This document shows positions 11,118 to 22,940 of a stretch of DNA of 64,000 nucleotides, in pieces. The position numbers and the translations under genes were made by a program. Each line of letters starts with the position of its first letter. Positions within the stretch are counted from its first letter, which is position 1. The notes under the pieces are model-generated. The model did no database searches. It was not told the origin of the DNA and was given only the letters and a program-made list of their open reading frames with translations. Source of the DNA: Euphorbia lathyris (Eukaryota; Streptophyta; Magnoliopsida; Malpighiales; Euphorbiaceae); the NCBI RefSeq assembly GCF_963576675.1, contig NC_088912.1, positions 97,617,895-97,681,894 on the forward strand, written 5' to 3'.

Positions 11118-11817
11118 AAGAAGATAGAAATTATATTGATTAAAAGTTAAGGATCCTTACAAATAAGAGGCTTTATATAGTACTCTCTAAATAATTGTAA
11201 AAGACACAAAGGTCCTAGCCGGGGCTACAAATAATTAAGAGTGATAAGGGCAAGATAGTAATGAAATGTCAAAATGGCACTTAGGTAATTAAAACTATAG
11301 GACAAACAATAAAGTAAAAATGGCATAATGGTAAATAAGAGGTGTAAGAATTGGGGCAGACTTGGTCCCCTTGCCCTCTAGCCTTGTGTGTCTTCTTCTT
11401 GGCGGAAAAGCTGATTTGTCGTCGATGAAAATCAACATTCTGTCGCTGAAAGGAAATTCGCCGTCGCTGAAAATGGTCGGATTGTTCTCCAAGTAAAGTG
11501 ACACGGTGTGTCATTGCTCGACACGCTGTGTTAAATGTTCAAATTTCGGGTAAAAAGTTTGGGGAGCTCTACACGGCATGTCACCCTCTCACATGGCGTG
11601 TCGGGCTGAAAATCAACATTCCATGTGCTTGCTTGGACGTGTCGTTGGATTCCCCATAATGGGATACTCTTTGCCCGTATTGGAAATACTCCACATCATC
11701 ATTGTGAGGGATCATTTTTCAAATGAATTTTTACTTCTGAAGCTAAGGTTCTTTATCCAAATTGGAGATTTCTTAATTCCTTCAACTTTTGACTTATAAA
11801 TTTATTTTGTTGATTTA

Positions 11818-12004
11818 AGGTTAAACTTGGAGGAGGTTGATCAAAAGTTATATGAGTTTATTGGGGATTGAGGAAAATATGGTAATGGATAGGACAAAAT
11901 GGAGGGAGAGAATTTGTGTCACTGACATGATTTGATTTCACAGTTTTATATGATGATTCATGTTAGCTGACCCCGAATCATTTCGGGACTAAGACTTTGT
12001 TGTT
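11818..12004 (+). mobile_element. RTE-type LINE 3' tail
   Basis: Plus-strand 3' end of an RTE element: the GGTTAAACTTGGAGGAGG coding end, then the conserved tail with 'ctgaccccgaatcatttcgg' and a short (TTG)n. 5'-truncated. It is followed at 12130-12265 by a segment resembling 30640-30750 ('tacatggacatgatt.gt'). Confidence 0.72.
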
Positions 12005-12304
12005 GTAAGGTTAAACTATTCTCATTCCCACTCTACCCGTTTATAATTTTGAGAACTATTTAACACAAAAACTTAAACTAATATATAAGAATTTATTTAT
12101 TTATTGTTTTTTATATATAATTTCTGTTCACCTTTATATATTAATGAAAATCGTTTTAAATCCCACTACATGGACATGATTAGTGGAAAAAAAAACTATA
12201 TATGCATGTGTCATTAATTCATTGGTCTGAAATATTTTACTAAAGTACTGTAAAATTTCTCCATATTTTGACACAAATTCTTGTTTACTTTCCTACAAAT
12301 GAAG

Positions 12305-12454
12305 ACATATCGTTGGACCTACTCCGACAGTGTCCAAGCTTGGCTGTTAAAAAAGACAAAGTTTCAAATATTCCAATCAACGTAATTTCCGGTCTCAGTG
12401 ATTTATTTCCAAGTGGCAACCAATATGTCTTCTGGAAACAATGGATCTATTCTT
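12305..12454 (+). pseudogene. Gene A exon 3
   Basis: 150 nt, the same length as the matching exon of the paralogue (39129-38980). Acceptor aaatgaag/ac, donor tattctt/gttagt. It encodes DISLDLLRQCPSLAV up to SGNQYVFWKQWIYS, the linker between the ankyrin blocks in ITN1-like proteins. Open frame, phase 1 at both ends. Confidence 0.8.
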
Positions 12455-13044
12455 GTTAGTTTTTCTTCCTTAATTTCCTTAATTTATTAATTTAATATGT
12501 CATTAGTTGATAATTATATTATACGGCAATTTTGAATTTAAAGTGTTTTACAGTTTGATAACTTTTGTAAACTTGTAGAAAACATTTTGAATCACGTTTT
12601 CGTGATTTACCAAAATAAAATGATAAAAAAAAGTTCTTAAATTTTGAAATTTTTAGCGTTCTAAAACATAATGTAATTTAAAAGTGAATTAATATTAATC
12701 ACATGTTCGGTAAATTTCTAATATTTTCTAAAAAAATTCTACACGTTTTCAAATTAATAATAAAAAAACCTTCACTTTTTTCTTCTATTATATGACTTTT
12801 ATATAATTTTTTTTTATTGTATATTGATATAAAAAATTAAATATAAATTCTTATAATTTTAAAATTCATAAATTCATAAATATATCTATATGTTTTTATT
12901 ATTTATATTTTCTCTAAGATTGTTTTCCAATTTTAGGTTTCATTAATAAGTTTATGTATCTAGTTTCCACATAAATTTTCCTTATTATTACCATTATAAT
13001 TTCATTTTTGTTCATAATTTGATTAATATTAAGTTTTTTTTATA

Positions 13045-13522
13045 GGCTTAATACATCATTTGATCCTTGAACTTCTCCAAAAAGTTTGATAGTCCTCCTG
13101 AACTTTCAAAGTGTCCGATAGCCCACTGAATTTGCATAAAATTTAATCAATTAATCACCCAGTCGCAAAAAAAGTAAGTTAAATGTGAAAGATGTATTTC
13201 CCGAGTCTTAAAAAAGTAAAACGATCAAAATCGGGATATACAGTTCTAATATTAGAGAAGACAAGTTTTATAGTTGAGCAAGTAATAACTTCATTTTAAT
13301 CTATTTTTGAGTTATGTAATAACAGTTTAAGATACGTGGAATACATCTTTCGTATTTAACTTACTTTTTTTTTTTTGCGACCGAATGATCAATTGATTAC
13401 ATTTTTCGGAAGTTCAGGAGACTAACTGGACATTTTATGTAAGTTCAGGAAGCTATCAGAACATTTTAAAAGATTAGGGGGCCAATAAAACTTTTTGAAC
13501 AAGTTCAGCTGCGTATTAAGTC
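13045..13522. mobile_element. MULE-type MITE with 9-bp target duplication
   Basis: Left end GGCTTAATACATCATTTGA, right end inward GACTTAATACGCAGCTGAA, long imperfect TIRs (the 'cctgaactt...' wording on both arms), flanked by TTTTTTATA on each side (13036-13044 and 13523-13531). Nine-base duplications are the Mutator signature. Related ends occur at 30957-31520. Confidence 0.75.
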
Positions 13523-13572
13523 TTTTTTATATATAAATCTTAATTAATTAAGCATATGGTTGATATTGGAAG

Positions 13573-13665
13573 GTATTCAAGTCCAACTACCTACTTCCCC
13601 TGTTGATGTTAAAATATCAATTCCATTCGATGAACATATGCGACAGACTAATATACTAAATCAAG
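13573..13665 (+). pseudogene. Gene A exon 4
   Basis: 93 nt (96 in the paralogue). Acceptor attggaag/gtattc, conserved with the paralogue; donor aatcaag/gtatca. It encodes IQVQLPTSPVDVKISIPF and EHMRQTNILNQ. Joined to exon 5 it reads LNQ-VLRGLRNLGSKILELSG, the short linker before the second ankyrin block. Phase 1 at both ends. Confidence 0.78.
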
Positions 13666-13895
13666 GTATCAATCTTTCATTTTTTTTTTCTTTTAAATGT
13701 TTATAACCATTCATTTTGACATATTAAATACCAAGTCAATTAGAATTAGAAATGTTGACAACCTCGGGTACCCGTCCGATGCGTTCAAGTCCGTGTTCAA
13801 TGGACCAGTTTGGACAAAGAAATTTGAGATTAGTTTGGTTAGGCTTAGGTGCACCAAAGGCCTAGGTTAGCCCGGCTCTATTAATATTAATTATG

Positions 13896-13899
<4 letters not shown>

Positions 13900-13936
<37 letters not shown>
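13900..13936. repeat. (AT)n microsatellite
   Basis: About 18 perfect AT dinucleotides in the long intron between exons 4 and 5 of gene A. Confidence 0.95.
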
Positions 13937-13940
<4 letters not shown>

Positions 13941-14089
13941 TTAATAAATTTGAATTCTTTTATTAAAAATTATATAGTTATTTTTAGGTTGGTTTCTGTG
14001 AATTAGTGATGGGATTTGATTTTAAATCCGAGCCCACTTAAATTAACATCGGATTGGGTTAGACTTGAACTGGACATTTTTATGTTGAT

Positions 14090-17000
14090 CGGGAAGATTG
14101 TGATGGTGGTCTAGCCCTCTTTTGGTCTAATAAAATTTATGTAACCATGTTATCTTAGTCACTTTCTCATATTGATTGTTTTAGTATTGATGAGTGTGGT
14201 AGTTTATAGCGGTGTACCGGGTTCTATGGTTAGTCAGGCATGGCTAATATGCATCTCTTTTAGGACTTTTTACGTACTTAAAAAGGAAGATCCTCATTAC
14301 CATGGTCTGTTATAATGGACTATAATGACCTTTTATTCGTCTCAGATAAGTAGGGCAAAGCTCTCCACCCGGAATGGCTCTACAGAGGGTTTAGAGAAGC
14401 TATGAATGATCGTTACCTATTTGACCTCCTTTTACTCGGGTATGGCTTCACGTGGGAAAAGAGGCAAGGAAAAAATAATTTTCATGCATCCCGATAAATA
14501 CCCTGGGCCCGATGGTTTAAATTTGGCATTTTATGTGAAATTCTGACCCAAAAACTGGGTCCCCATATTATTTAGTGTTGTTGTCAGTGGTTTAATTCAG
14601 GAAGCCTCCCAAAACATTTGTTTGATACCAATGTAGTTATAATACCAAACTTTGATATCCCTACAACTATGAAGGATCATCGCCTGATCTTGCTATGCAA
14701 TGTTATCTATAAGATGTTGGCAAATGTGTTAGCTAACCGCCTCAACTATATTCTATTTGACATAATTTCAAATGATCAATCAACTTTTGTCCCGAGGAAC
14801 TATATTATTAATAATGTGGTGGTTCCTTTTGAACTTCTCCATTCAATGAAGATACTTGTGAAAGGAAAGCATTGACATGTGGATTTAAAAATTAACATCA
14901 GTAAGGCCTATGACCAGATTAAATGGTCCTATTTGTGTGCCGTTATGACCAGTTTATGGTTTCATCCTCGTTTTGTGGATTGGATTATGTTGTTTGTCTT
15001 ATGTTCACTATCATGTTGAACTCAATGAGGAAGAGGTGGGATTGACCATTCCTATTCGAGGCTTGCGCCAAGGTGACCCATTTCCATTGCATCTGTTCAT
15101 CATGTGTGATGAAGTGTTGTCTGTGCTTTTGAAGGAAGGCGAGGCTGAAAGGATGTTGCATGGTGGTAAGGCTAGTAGATATGCTCCCTGAGTCTCTCAT
15201 TTACTCTTTGCTAACAATACTTTCTTCTTCTTTAACACATATGTGGAGGAATGATAGTCTATGAAAAGTATTCTGGAGCATTATGAAAGCATTTCTGCAC
15301 AATTAGTCAATCTTCAAGAACTCATGTATCATGTTCAGTATGAATGTGGCCATACACATTTAGGAAGATATCAAGCATCTCCTTTGGTGTTCATGCCCCT
15401 CAATTCTATAAGATATATAGGTCTTATTTTTCTGATTAGTCATGGAAAAAGATCTATTATTAGTTACTTGCGAGATAGATTGTGGCACAGATTGTTTAAG
15501 TGGGATCATAAAATGTTATCTCAGGCAGTGCAGGAGGTCTTCCTCAAAGTTGTTGCTTAAGATGTTCCTTCTTGCTGCATGAGTATCTTTTTTCTTTATG
15601 TGTCACATTGGGATTTTACAATACTGATGGACTCATTTTTATGGGGTTAGAAGGGGGATAAAGGGAGGATTCACTAGGCTACCTGGTGTGCCCCCGGAGC
15701 TGCCACTCCAAAGGACTCACTAAGGGATAAGTGTACCCCGTCGCTACCAAGTAATAATCTGGACAAGTCCATGTATTGAATCCATATGATTTAGACCGCA
15801 AGTACCAAACTACTAGGCTTCTAATGTTATCTAGGTTATGGGGGGGAGGGTTTGAGATTGATTTTGTTTAAGTTAAACTACTCCTAATTACGTTAAATCT
15901 ACTCCTAAGTGATCCTTAATTAATAATGTAAATTAACCTGGAATGATACGGAGTGATACGATAATACTAAATTCAATCCTATTTTATCATTCAATTGTAA
16001 AACTAATCCGAGTCACTTGTGCCTAAGGCAATTAACTCTACTTATCCTTCTATGGTTCCTAGCGCGTGATTCCCTTGTAAGGCCGAAACTAGCTCTAAGG
16101 CTCAATAATTTGGGCTTAATATTCCATAAGGTTGTCAATCTTATAGGCTTTGACTAGGTCAGATTCAGCTCGCAATATGTGCCAAGTTAATGTTTGGATT
16201 TATGAATGAGTTAGCCCAGAAAAGCAAAGCATAAGACTCAGAATAATAACAATAATCAACTGAACAAACAAAACTTGAATTAATATTAAAGTTGAAGAAT
16301 GTGTTTGTCAGGATGATACAATTAGCCTAGGATTCATAAAATGGATCAGAGGCAAACAGAATATAAAAGAGAAAAAAATCACTTTCAGGGAACCTGTCGA
16401 CCAATGCAGACGTCTTTCTAGGACTTGAAGGATGGAGTCTTGAATAATCCTTGGGGAGTACGGAGGTTGAATGTTCTTCAATGGTGAACGGAAGGAAGAA
16501 AAGGATTCTTCAAGAATGGAGGCTAGGTTTTTACAAAATAAAATGATATCTAAAAATAAAGATACAAAGTCCTATTTATAGTTGTAGTTTCGTGCCTAAA
16601 CCTAATCTGACTTGTTTACCAATGGAGGTGGAAGAGTGGGGGCAAAATCGTGAAGTCGTGGGGCCGGGAATTAGTCAAAAGACTGATTCTCGCAGGCCAG
16701 CTCGTCGAGCTGGCCTACAGAGGCCAATTCGACGGGCTGAACATGCCCAATTCGCCGAGCGGCTACCGAGGGTCCCCGAGACGTGATTTTCTTCCGAAAT
16801 TGATCCCGTTTTAACCTGCACATGCATATAAACTTCAAACAATGTTAGTCCAAGTGCTAAATTGACCCACCAGTAATTAGATTTGAGTAAAAAACTCTAT
16901 TTGGTGCGACCTTTGGTGGATCAATTAGCCGAAATAATAAGCGATAGTTCACGTGTGTGCTATTTTGCCAATATTTTGCCTCAAATCAATCAGAAAACGG

Positions 17001-17520
17001 CTAGAAACTACAAAAGTAAATAAAACATATACTAAAACTAATAATCACGCGCACATGCATAAAAGTGCGAGAAATGCTTGCTTATTGAATGAAAACTACT
17101 CAAAACTATCCTAAAAATCGTACCTAAAGATAAGGGTTTTCGACCCCTATCACTACCTAAAATAGATTATGTGTGCGAAAGGAGTTTGGAAGTCTACGGT
17201 TTCACCACTTTGAACCTTTCATTATACATATCCTTTTTGTATCATCAAAGCTAAATATTTCTGTAAGAGATCTTTTTGGACGGCGGAGGTGGACCATAAC
17301 CCCAACCTAGTCTGGAAGGGCATTGTGGAGTCTAGAGATATTTTTGTGGGAAGATGTCATTAGAGAATGGGTGGTGGATATTCCATCAATGGGTGGGAGA
17401 AGCTTACGACCGTGTGCTTAAGTTGATCAGATGGGAACTCATGGGATTTTCCCTTACTTATCGATCCTATTAATGTGAGTAATATTCTAATGCTTTCATC
17501 TAGAAATATGGAGGCCAACG
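14090..17520 (+). pseudogene. Old L1-type LINE remnant, interrupted by a solo LTR
   Basis: Plus-strand fragments of an L1 ORF2. 14618-14875 encodes VVIIPNFDIPTTMKDHR, then VIYKMLANVLANRLN and NDQSTFVPRN (RT fingers). 14973-15191 has IPIRGLRQGDPFPLHLF. After 15200 come pieces of the thumb and connection. After the solo LTR (15684-17152) the frame resumes with the C-terminal region (about 17160-17450: KAKYF, ESRDIF and similar). Many stops and shifts; the FADD motif is altered to FAN. It is far older than the L1 at 1-4030. Confidence 0.75.
15684..17152. mobile_element. Solo LTR, 1469 bp
   Basis: Begins TGGTGTGCCCCCGGAGC and ends GACCCCTATCA (TG...CA), flanked by an exact 5-bp duplication CTACC (15679-15683 and 17153-17157). 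No gag or pol inside and no second LTR. The 'gtaccccgtcgctacca' stretch near the left edge is common in large plant LTRs. It splits the L1 remnant, so it is younger than that. Superfamily (Gypsy or Copia) not determined. Confidence 0.75.
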
Positions 17521-17772
17521 ATAGGCTAATTTGATATTTATTGTTAGATTTAGATTTATGATACTTTGAATTTCCAATTTAACATTATAATAAGTTTATA
17601 TCTAAACGTGATGGCAAAATTTATTTGATCATTTAAGGTATATGTACACGCTGATGTGTTAATATAATAATGTTACCTTAATTTTATAAAATATTGCAAT
17701 CAAATTCATAATTGTATCCACATCCAAATTACATTTTCTATTTTACTTTTATTATGACAATCATATTCTTAA

Positions 17773-18252
17773 GGGTAAGTTCAAATAAAACACATGTGGT
17801 TTTACTAATTTTCAGATAAAAGACTATGGTTTACTTTTTGTCAAAACAAGGATTGCGGTTTCAAACTTGGATTAATGCTATTAAAACCATCTTTAACGAC
17901 CTGAAAATGAAAATTTTCAAGAATTAAAGTTGTTCAATGTCATATTTTCTATGGAACTACATTTTAGATTTTCGAAAATCATCTTTTTTGGAACTTTCTC
18001 TCTCTAAACATTAACTTTCTCTCTCTTTGACAAACATCATCTAAACAATCTCAAAATAAAAAAGTTGAAGAATTAAAGTTGTTTAGAATATTAGTATTTC
18101 TTAAAATATGTCATTTTTGAAGTCGTCAAATGTGATTTTAATAGTATCAATCTAAAAAGTCATTATTTTGTTAAACCACAATCCTCGTTTTGACAAAAAA
18201 TAAACCACATTCCTTTATCTGAAAACACATAAGTTTTATTTGAATTTTACCC
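17773..18252. mobile_element. MULE-type MITE, perfect 9-bp target duplication
   Basis: Left end GGGTAAGTTCAAATAAAAC, right end inward GGGTAAAATTCAAATAAAAC, flanked by TATTCTTAA on both sides (17764-17772 and 18253-18261). TIRs of over 100 bp. Non-coding. The right flank lies about 60 bp before exon 5 of gene A. Confidence 0.85.
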
Positions 18253-18321
18253 TATTCTTAATGTTTTAAGTATTCAAACTTGTTGCGTTATTCTTTATAT
18301 TTAAATAAATTTTTTTTTCAG

Positions 18322-18369
18322 TGTTACGTGGATTGCGAAATCTAGGCTCAAAAATTCTAGAACTTTCTG
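18322..18369 (+). pseudogene. Gene A exon 5
   Basis: 48 nt between ttttttttcag/ and /gtatga, encoding LRGLRNLGSKILELS. Same length and phase as 38726-38679 in the paralogue. Its small size would hide it from ORF searches. Confidence 0.78.
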
Positions 18370-18417
18370 GTATGATAATCAACTTTTTTATTATTGTTTT
18401 CTATGTTCATGTTCACC

Positions 18418-18927
18418 GGTTAAATACATCATTGGTCACTGAACTTACTTAATTATCTCAAAATGGTCAATCAATTTCAATTTGTCTCAATAAAATCACT
18501 CAACTTTGAGTTTTCTCTCAATTAGGTAACTCTGACAATTCCATTGATAAAAAAAGCATCGAAATGATGACGTAGGTAACATGTCAGCATGAGTCAACTA
18601 AAATCTCTGATCGAAACAACACATAACATGCACGTATGCGTCAAATGGCTATCACATGTCGGTTGTTTTTATGAAAAAAAAAATTAGTTTTTTCATAAAA
18701 ATAACTGACACGTGGCTGTCACGTTTGGTTTCAATCACAAATCTGAGTTGACTCATGTTGACGTATCACATGTGTCATTATTTCGATGCTTTTTAATCAC
18801 TGAAATCGTCAAAGTGACATAATTAAGATCAAATTTAAAGTTAAGTGATTTTATTAAGACAAATTTAAATTGAGTGACTATTTTGAAATAATTATATAAA
18901 TTCAATAACCAATGATACATTTAACCC
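18418..18927. mobile_element. Long-TIR MITE, copy 1
   Basis: Arms read GGTTAAATACATCATTGGTC and, inward from the right, GGGTTAAATGTATCATTGGTT. The terminal repeats extend over 150 bp and share 'cactcaactttgagtt' and 'agtcaact...catg' wording. Same family as 29668-30516. The flanks allow a diverged 9-bp duplication (6 of 9 matching), so MULE origin is likely but not shown. Confidence 0.7.
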
Positions 18928-19448
18928 TACTTTCACCACAACAAAATAGGGTGGGATTTATGAATAGAAAATTATTAAAAACTACATTTTTTTTAATTAA
19001 GAATCAAGGACGTAAAATCAATTTTCATCAATAGTGTCAATCTGCGTGAGATTTTGAATATACTAAAATTACTGACAAATATTATTTGTTTAGCGACTTC
19101 TATACCGGTAATTATAGTTTTTTCCATTTGCTTCCCTGAGTTGGGATATCGACGGACCCTTCGTGCCACCTTGTCCCTCCACCGATGATTGTAACAATAA
19201 TTCATATATGGAATTAACAAGGATAAAAATTATTATCATTATAAGTTTACTACGGAGGATAACACTTTATACTTATTAATACTTTTAGTAAGGGATTCCA
19301 GTACTGAAGAGTGTCATGAGAGGAATTATTTTCACTAAAAATGTTTTAATGATGATATTTGTGCTTTTAATGAGGATATATTCCTTTTATAAAAGCCGTT
19401 TTTTGGTAGTGAAACTATCGAATTATATTTTTTTTCTTATGAATAAAG

Positions 19449-19879
19449 GAATGAATGAGATTTACGATCAGAAGTTGAGACACGCCTATGGTCTAGAGAT
19501 GGTACATTTTATGTGCGAAAATATATCGAATATGGATAGAAATGAACTCGAAGAAAACGGAGTTCGTGAAGCATTCTTTGAAGCTGTGAAATATGGAGTG
19601 ATTGAAATTGTTATTGCTATGCTTAAAGCCAATCCTAGTCTACTAAATGGTAAAGACATTTATGGGAATAACTTGCTCATGGCTGCAGTTCTACATCGTC
19701 AAGGAAAAATATTCAGCCTTGTTTATGCAATGAATACTAAGAAATATGACATGTTATTAGACCTCAATGATAAAGGGGATGGAATTTTACATGTTGCAGC
19801 CCTTTTAGCACCACCTAATAGACTAGCTGATATCCCCGGGGCAGCTTTGCAGATGCAACGAGAGCTACAATGGTACAAG
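19449..19879 (+). pseudogene. Gene A exon 6, second ankyrin block
   Basis: 431 nt, identical in length to the paralogue's exon (38487-38057). Acceptor gaataaag/ga, donor tacaag/gtaatc. It encodes GMNEIYDQKLRHAYGLE, then ankyrin-type units (AFFEAVKYGVIEIVIAML, NNLLMAAVLHRQGKIFSLVY, GILHVAALLAPPNRL) and the family signature GAALQMQRELQWYK. Frame open. Confidence 0.85.
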
Positions 19880-20021
19880 GTAATCAACTTTCACGACATG
19901 CATATGTGACTGTCACTTAGATGACACGTGGTTGCCACATAGCTGACTGAAAAGACTTGTGTCAGCTAAGAAGCAGTTAAGCTAGGTGGCAGCAATGCAC
20001 TTACATTAAACAAAAAAAAAA

Positions 20022-20582
20022 GGATAATTAATTTATTAGTCCCTATATTTTGACAAAACACACTGTTTAGTCCCTGTATTTTAAAAAACACATGGTAAGG
20101 TCCCTAACCTTTTTCTCAGTGAACTGTTTAGTCCTTCCGTCTGTTTGTTAGATTTTTTTACCGTTTATGACTTCGGAAATGACTAAATTACTCTTTACTA
20201 TTTACTTTCAAACTTTAGAAGATGAAATCCAATTTAAAAGAAGAAGCTATTTGTATGGAGAACAAGAAAAAGAACTGACCCAATGCTTACGAATTTGAAC
20301 GATTAAGAAGAAAATCAAGAAGAAGAACACTCAAAGTTGATTTCAGATGCATTACAGTTTAAATGAAAGGAAAATAAAAGAAAAGAAGAACGCAAATCCA
20401 AATTGACTAACAGAATCTTCATGAGAGTCTAACGGCAGGGACTAAACAGTTCACCGAGAAAAACGTTAGGGACTAAACTGTTTACCGAGAAAAATGTTAG
20501 GGACTTTACTGTGTGTTTTTGAAAATACAGGGACTAAACAGTGTGTTTTGTCAAAATATAGGGACTAATAAATTAATTACCC
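20022..20582. mobile_element. Long-TIR MITE, copy 1 of three
   Basis: Starts GGATAATTAATTTATTAGTC, ends (inward) GGGTAATTAATTTATTAGTC. The arms carry 'ccctatattttgacaaaaca' and 'ttagtccctgtatttt'. It is flanked by A9, which would fit a 9-bp duplication but is low-complexity. Other copies: 42672-43173 and 45705-46225. It lies in the intron between exons 6 and 7 of gene A. Confidence 0.8.
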
Positions 20583-20704
20583 AAAAAAAAATTACATTAA
20601 AGACAAAGAAAAACCCTCAACCACCCGACCCATGCGATTCGCATCCATGACCTATAGGGTCATAGGTAAGCTCTCAACCAACATGTTAACAGCTTCACCA
20701 CTAG

Positions 20705-21265
20705 ATATTTACCAAATTTAACTCTAATGTTTCACACGGAAGTGTATATTTAGCCTCAATGTATATAATGGTGCAAATTTAACCCTAACGTTTTCATGCC
20801 ATATCAATTTTAGTACCACTTTATAGAAAATTAGATAAAACTGGTTTGACTGGTGTTTAACTGTAACTTCAAACCTTCCAATCTTAATTATGTCTAAGAT
20901 GTTTAGTGTATTACTAATAAAATCACAAAATTTCTGTTAAAATACTGAAATTAAATATGTTATATATAAGTTAATCACAATTTTTTTTGTCAAACTGTTT
21001 TAAATATTTAATGTGTTATTAATATAGTTACAAAAAAACAAGCCAAAAATGTACGAAACCATTTCAATTTATCGACAAACTTATTTGGAAGGTCCAATGT
21101 AATATTTAAATTACAGTCAAACCAATAATTTCAAATTTTTGATAGCATATGGTTAAAATTGATCTTGGTTGGAAAGGTTATGGTTAAATTTCCACTATTT
21201 CATACGTTTTGGCTAACTATGCACTTCGCTTGAAATATTATGGTTAAATTTGACCATTATCCCTC
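20705..21265. repeat. TIR-type AT-rich element
   Basis: Arms of the type aaatttaaccctaatgttt.../...aaatttgaccattatccct, with repeated inward/outward copies of 'ggttaaattt'. Related to 4441-4880 and 41237-41752. Borders approximate; non-coding. Confidence 0.45.
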
Positions 21266-21305
21266 TAAAGAAACTTATTCACCCTTCTCCCTTAACTTGG
21301 TTAAA

Positions 21306-21885
21306 ATTAGGACTGTAAATGAGCTGAGCCGCTAATGAGCTGTTCGGTATTCGGCTCGATAAAAGCTCGGCTCCACTCTACTCGGTTTATAAATGAGTCG
21401 CTCGCGAACACGATTTAGAAGCTCGATTTGTAAACTAACAGAGTTTGAGCACGACAAAGCTCGGCTCTAAAGCTGGCGAGCTGGCTTGGTTATAGGCTCG
21501 TGAACAAGTTCATGAACAAGCTCGATAGAAGCTCATGAATAATATCGAAGGAGATATTTAATGTTCATGCATGTAAAATTGTATTTTTTTCATTTGATAA
21601 ACGTGATATTATTTTATTTGATATTATTTCATTCGCGAACACAATAAGCGAGCTTGTTCATGAACATGTTTAACAAGCTGCTCGCGAGCAAAGTTCGTGA
21701 ACAAAAGAAATGAGCAGCTCGCGAGCTAAGCCCTGACATGATAAACGAGTCGGCTCGTGAACAAACGAGCCGAACTCAAACACAAATTTGAGCTCCAATA
21801 TTAACATACTCATTAACATTATAGCAAGCCGATTTTGAATAGACCAAAACTCGACTCGGCTCGGTTCGATTACAACCATAATTAA
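21306..21885. mobile_element. MITE rich in 'gagctcgg/ctcggctc' words
   Basis: Left end ggactgtaaatgagctgagc, right end inward ggttgtaatcgaaccgagcc, with many reiterations of GAGCTCG/GCTCGGCTC between. This composition is known for a widespread plant MITE type. The interior around 21540-21660 is AT-rich. No transposase; target duplication not resolved. Confidence 0.55.
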
Positions 21886-22048
21886 AATGATCGAGTGCCC
21901 TCATGAACTTGTTAACCTCCTCTTATGTTACAACCTAATAAGATATTAATCATGTAATATTAGACAAATTCAAGGGTTAATGATGCATCCTTAATGTTCA
22001 ACGGGCCAATGATCAATTTTTTTTTTTTTTGTCAAGTTGGAGAGGCTC

Positions 22049-22355
22049 GTGATGTATTCAGCCATTTCATATTTACGCATAGAACTAGCATCTTGAATTA
22101 TATCAGTAGTATTCGTCTGAACGTTAGTGTACACCTGGACTCTAAATGACTGTGATGTATTCTACCATTTTATATTTACACATAGAACTATCATCTTGAA
22201 TTATATCAATAGTGTACACCTGGACGGTAGTGTACACCTGGATCCTAAATGACTGAATAACCGTCATATATTCAACCATTTCATATTTACTCATAGAATT
22301 TGTATCTTGAATTATATCAATAGTGTTCGCTTGTACTCTGAATGACTGAATAACT
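22049..22355 (+). repeat. Triplicated ~105-bp unit at an intron end
   Basis: Three imperfect copies starting near 22049, 22152 and 22260, each with an 'attc.accattt.atatttac' block, then 'cttgaattatatca.tagt' and 'ctctgaatgact'. The last copy runs up to the acceptor of exon 7 of gene A (gtgacccag at 22364). One comparable single block (attcacatagactctgaatg) sits at 37609 near the paralogue's exon 7. Confidence 0.75.
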
Positions 22356-22364
22356 GTGACCCAG

Positions 22365-22729
22365 GAAATAAAACGTATTGTACATCCATCATCTATAGAA
22401 TCTGAGAACAAGTATGGAGAAAAAGCAAGTGAAATATTTACAGAAAGCCATAAAGAATTGGTTGCAAATGGAGATAAATGGATGAAAGAGACAGCAACAT
22501 CTTCAACAGTTGTAGGTGCATTTATAATAACAACTATGTTTACAGCAGTATTTACAGTTCCTGGTGGTTACATTCAAGACAAAGGATTCCCAATATTCTC
22601 ACATAAAATATTGTTCAAGGTATTCCTAGTATCAGATGCAATATCTCTCTTTGCATCTTCAACATCAGTGCTAATGTTCTTAGGAGTTCTGAATTCTCGT
22701 TATGCAGAAGAAGATTTCCTCAAGTCATT
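22365..22729 (+). pseudogene. Gene A exon 7, 5' part (PGG domain)
   Basis: Begins after gtgacccag in phase 0. It encodes HPSSIESENKYG, then ESHKELV and KWMKETATSS, the first membrane span ending in FTVPGG (the PGG signature), the second span and SRYAEEDFLKS. It is cut in the codons after FLKS by the copia element. The target duplication TCATT (22725-22729) is the last stretch of the exon. Confidence 0.9.
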
Positions 22730-22899
22730 TATTAGAATATACATACTTGTATCCTTTAATTGATATTAAGGGTAGTATAGAACTTTCACCCATTTGTATT
22801 TCTATTGCTTATGTTGTAACTGCTATATAAAGCAGTGTTTTCCCTTTTTCATAAATAAGAGATTCTATTTTCATCTCCATTGTTCTTCTCATCACAATA
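22730..22899 (+). repeat. 5' LTR of the copia element
   Basis: 170 bp starting TATTAGAATATAC and ending CATCACAATA. The ends are not the usual TG...CA, yet the 5-bp duplication and the primer site fix them. A TATA box (TATATAAA, 22824-22831) should drive transcription; the only difference from the other LTR is C versus T just before it. An aataag/ataaataag stretch downstream could serve polyadenylation. Confidence 0.92.
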
Positions 22900-22911
22900 T
22901 GGTATCAGAGC
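22900..22911 (+). promoter_or_regulatory. Primer binding site, initiator Met-tRNA
   Basis: TGGTATCAGAGC directly abuts the 5' LTR and is the complement of the 3' end of plant initiator Met-tRNA, the usual primer of plant copia elements. Confidence 0.92.
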
Positions 22912-22940
22912 TTGATGGTTAAGATCATCACGCTTCATCA

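Noticed and set aside
11281..11514. Overlapping minus-strand ORFs of 69-77 codons
   Set aside because: Composition follows short DNA reiterations; no domain or paralogue match.
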